A stretch of 6,951 bases of DNA from Marinilabiliales bacterium (lineage in GTDB: Bacteria > Bacteroidota > Bacteroidia > Bacteroidales > F082): the NCBI GenBank assembly GCA_002869465.1, contig PKSW01000261.1, positions 1-6,951 of the forward strand. Reading direction: 5' to 3'. The notes under the pieces were generated by a model. The model was not told where the DNA came from and did no database searches. It saw nothing but the letters and a program-made list of their open reading frames with translations. Positions 6,449-6,951 of the stretch are shown here, piece by piece. Made by a program: the position numbers and the translations under genes. Positions within the stretch are counted from its first letter, which is position 1. Every line of letters begins with the position of its first letter.

Positions 6449-6951
6449 ATGAAGATCAACAGAAATAATTACGAAATCTTCTTCATCGACTTTTACGATG
6501 GTAAGCTTACTAATGCTCAGAAGCTTGAGCTGGATTTATTTCTTGAAGATCATCCTATTCTGAAATTGGAGTTCGAAGAATTTGAAAATATTAAACTCGA
6601 TACATCAGAAATTACTTTTTCTTCAAAGCAAACATTAAAAAAACCTGAAATAGTTGCGTTTAATGGCATAGATGAGGAAAATTACGAAGAAACCTTTATC
6701 GCATTTTATGAAAATGACCTGCAAGCAGATGAAAAAGCCTCGTTATTGTCATTTCTTAAAGCAAACCCGCATGTGGAAAAGGAATTTCAAAGCCACGCAT
6801 CGCTTCTGCTGAAAAAAGAGGACATCGTTTTTGAGGATAAGGATTCGCTTAAAAAGAAGACATACATTGGTTATTACTGGTATGGAGCAGCGGCTGCTAT
6901 CCTGATATTTTTAGCATTGGGCTTTTTCCTGATTCAGAACAGACCAACACC
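6449..6951 (+). CDS. Probable membrane anti-sigma factor, partial (3' end beyond window)
   Basis: The reading frame is open from the ATG at 6449 to the end of the window: 167 codons, no stop. The visible protein has an acidic soluble N-terminal part (1-137), then a membrane helix at about 144-163 (W144, then alanine/leucine/phenylalanine-rich), after which the chain should enter the periplasm. Immediate placement 12 bases behind an ECF sigma gene and this topology make an anti-sigma factor the best reading. The soluble part contains two copies of one module, residues 7-42 and 78-113, aligned without gaps at an offset of 71, with 15 of 36 residues identical (N-Y-E, F-I-x-F-Y, L, K, L, F-L, P, E-F). 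There is no cysteine in the visible part, so it is not a zinc-binding HxxxCxxC anti-sigma domain. It does not look like a typical FecR N-terminus either. Function is inferred from context; the missing C-terminal domain would tell which sensor type it is. Confidence 0.8.
   Translation, partial: MKINRNNYEIFFIDFYDGKLTNAQKLELDLFLEDHPILKLEFEEFENIKLDTSEITFSSKQTLKKPEIVAFNGIDEENYEETFIAFYENDLQADEKASLLSFLKANPHVEKEFQSHASLLLKKEDIVFEDKDSLKKKTYIGYYWYGAAAAILIFLALGFFLIQNRPT

Noticed and set aside
6449..6951. Classical FecR or zinc-type anti-sigma factor
   Set aside because: No cysteines are visible and the N-terminus does not follow the FecR pattern; only the anti-sigma role by context and topology is kept.

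Overview
The window reads as a stretch of chromosome from a member of the Bacteroidota. Three independent cues support this: TAnnTTTG-type -7 promoter boxes sit just upstream of several genes, Shine-Dalgarno sequences are mostly absent, and the protein types are typical of the phylum (a long LptF/LptG permease, and an ECF sigma factor followed by a membrane anti-sigma-like protein). The DNA is moderately AT-rich. No RNA gene, insertion sequence, CRISPR array or phage gene is visible. All genes lie on the + strand and no order or genus can be named.

Layout. Positions 43-1515 encode an LptF/LptG-family permease of the lipopolysaccharide export machine. It overlaps by 11 bases the start of a GT4-type glycosyltransferase (1505-2713). 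A second, divergent GT4-type glycosyltransferase (2763-3932) follows after 49 bases and may have its own promoter. These three genes form a small envelope-glycan block. Next comes lepA (4011-5801), encoding elongation factor 4. Its promoter box ends only five bases before the ATG, so its mRNA may be leaderless. After a 143-base gap comes an ECF sigma factor gene (5945-6436), preceded by an ECF-type promoter candidate. Twelve bases further on is a gene cut off by the window end (6449 onward). It encodes a protein with a soluble N-terminal half, one membrane helix and presumably a periplasmic C-terminal part, most likely the cognate anti-sigma factor.

How the genes fit together. The permease and the two glycosyltransferases plausibly serve outer-membrane or surface glycan assembly. 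LepA is a housekeeping translation factor. The sigma/anti-sigma pair is a separate, probably autoregulated signalling unit.

Most of the window is ordinary. The points worth a second look are: a tyrosine in place of the normally invariant G3 aspartate of LepA (residue 76); a gapless 36-residue internal duplication in the anti-sigma-like protein, with no cysteines in the visible part; the candidate ECF autoregulatory promoter; and a long helical insertion in the LptF-like permease. I found no convincing case for a wholly new biological system here.
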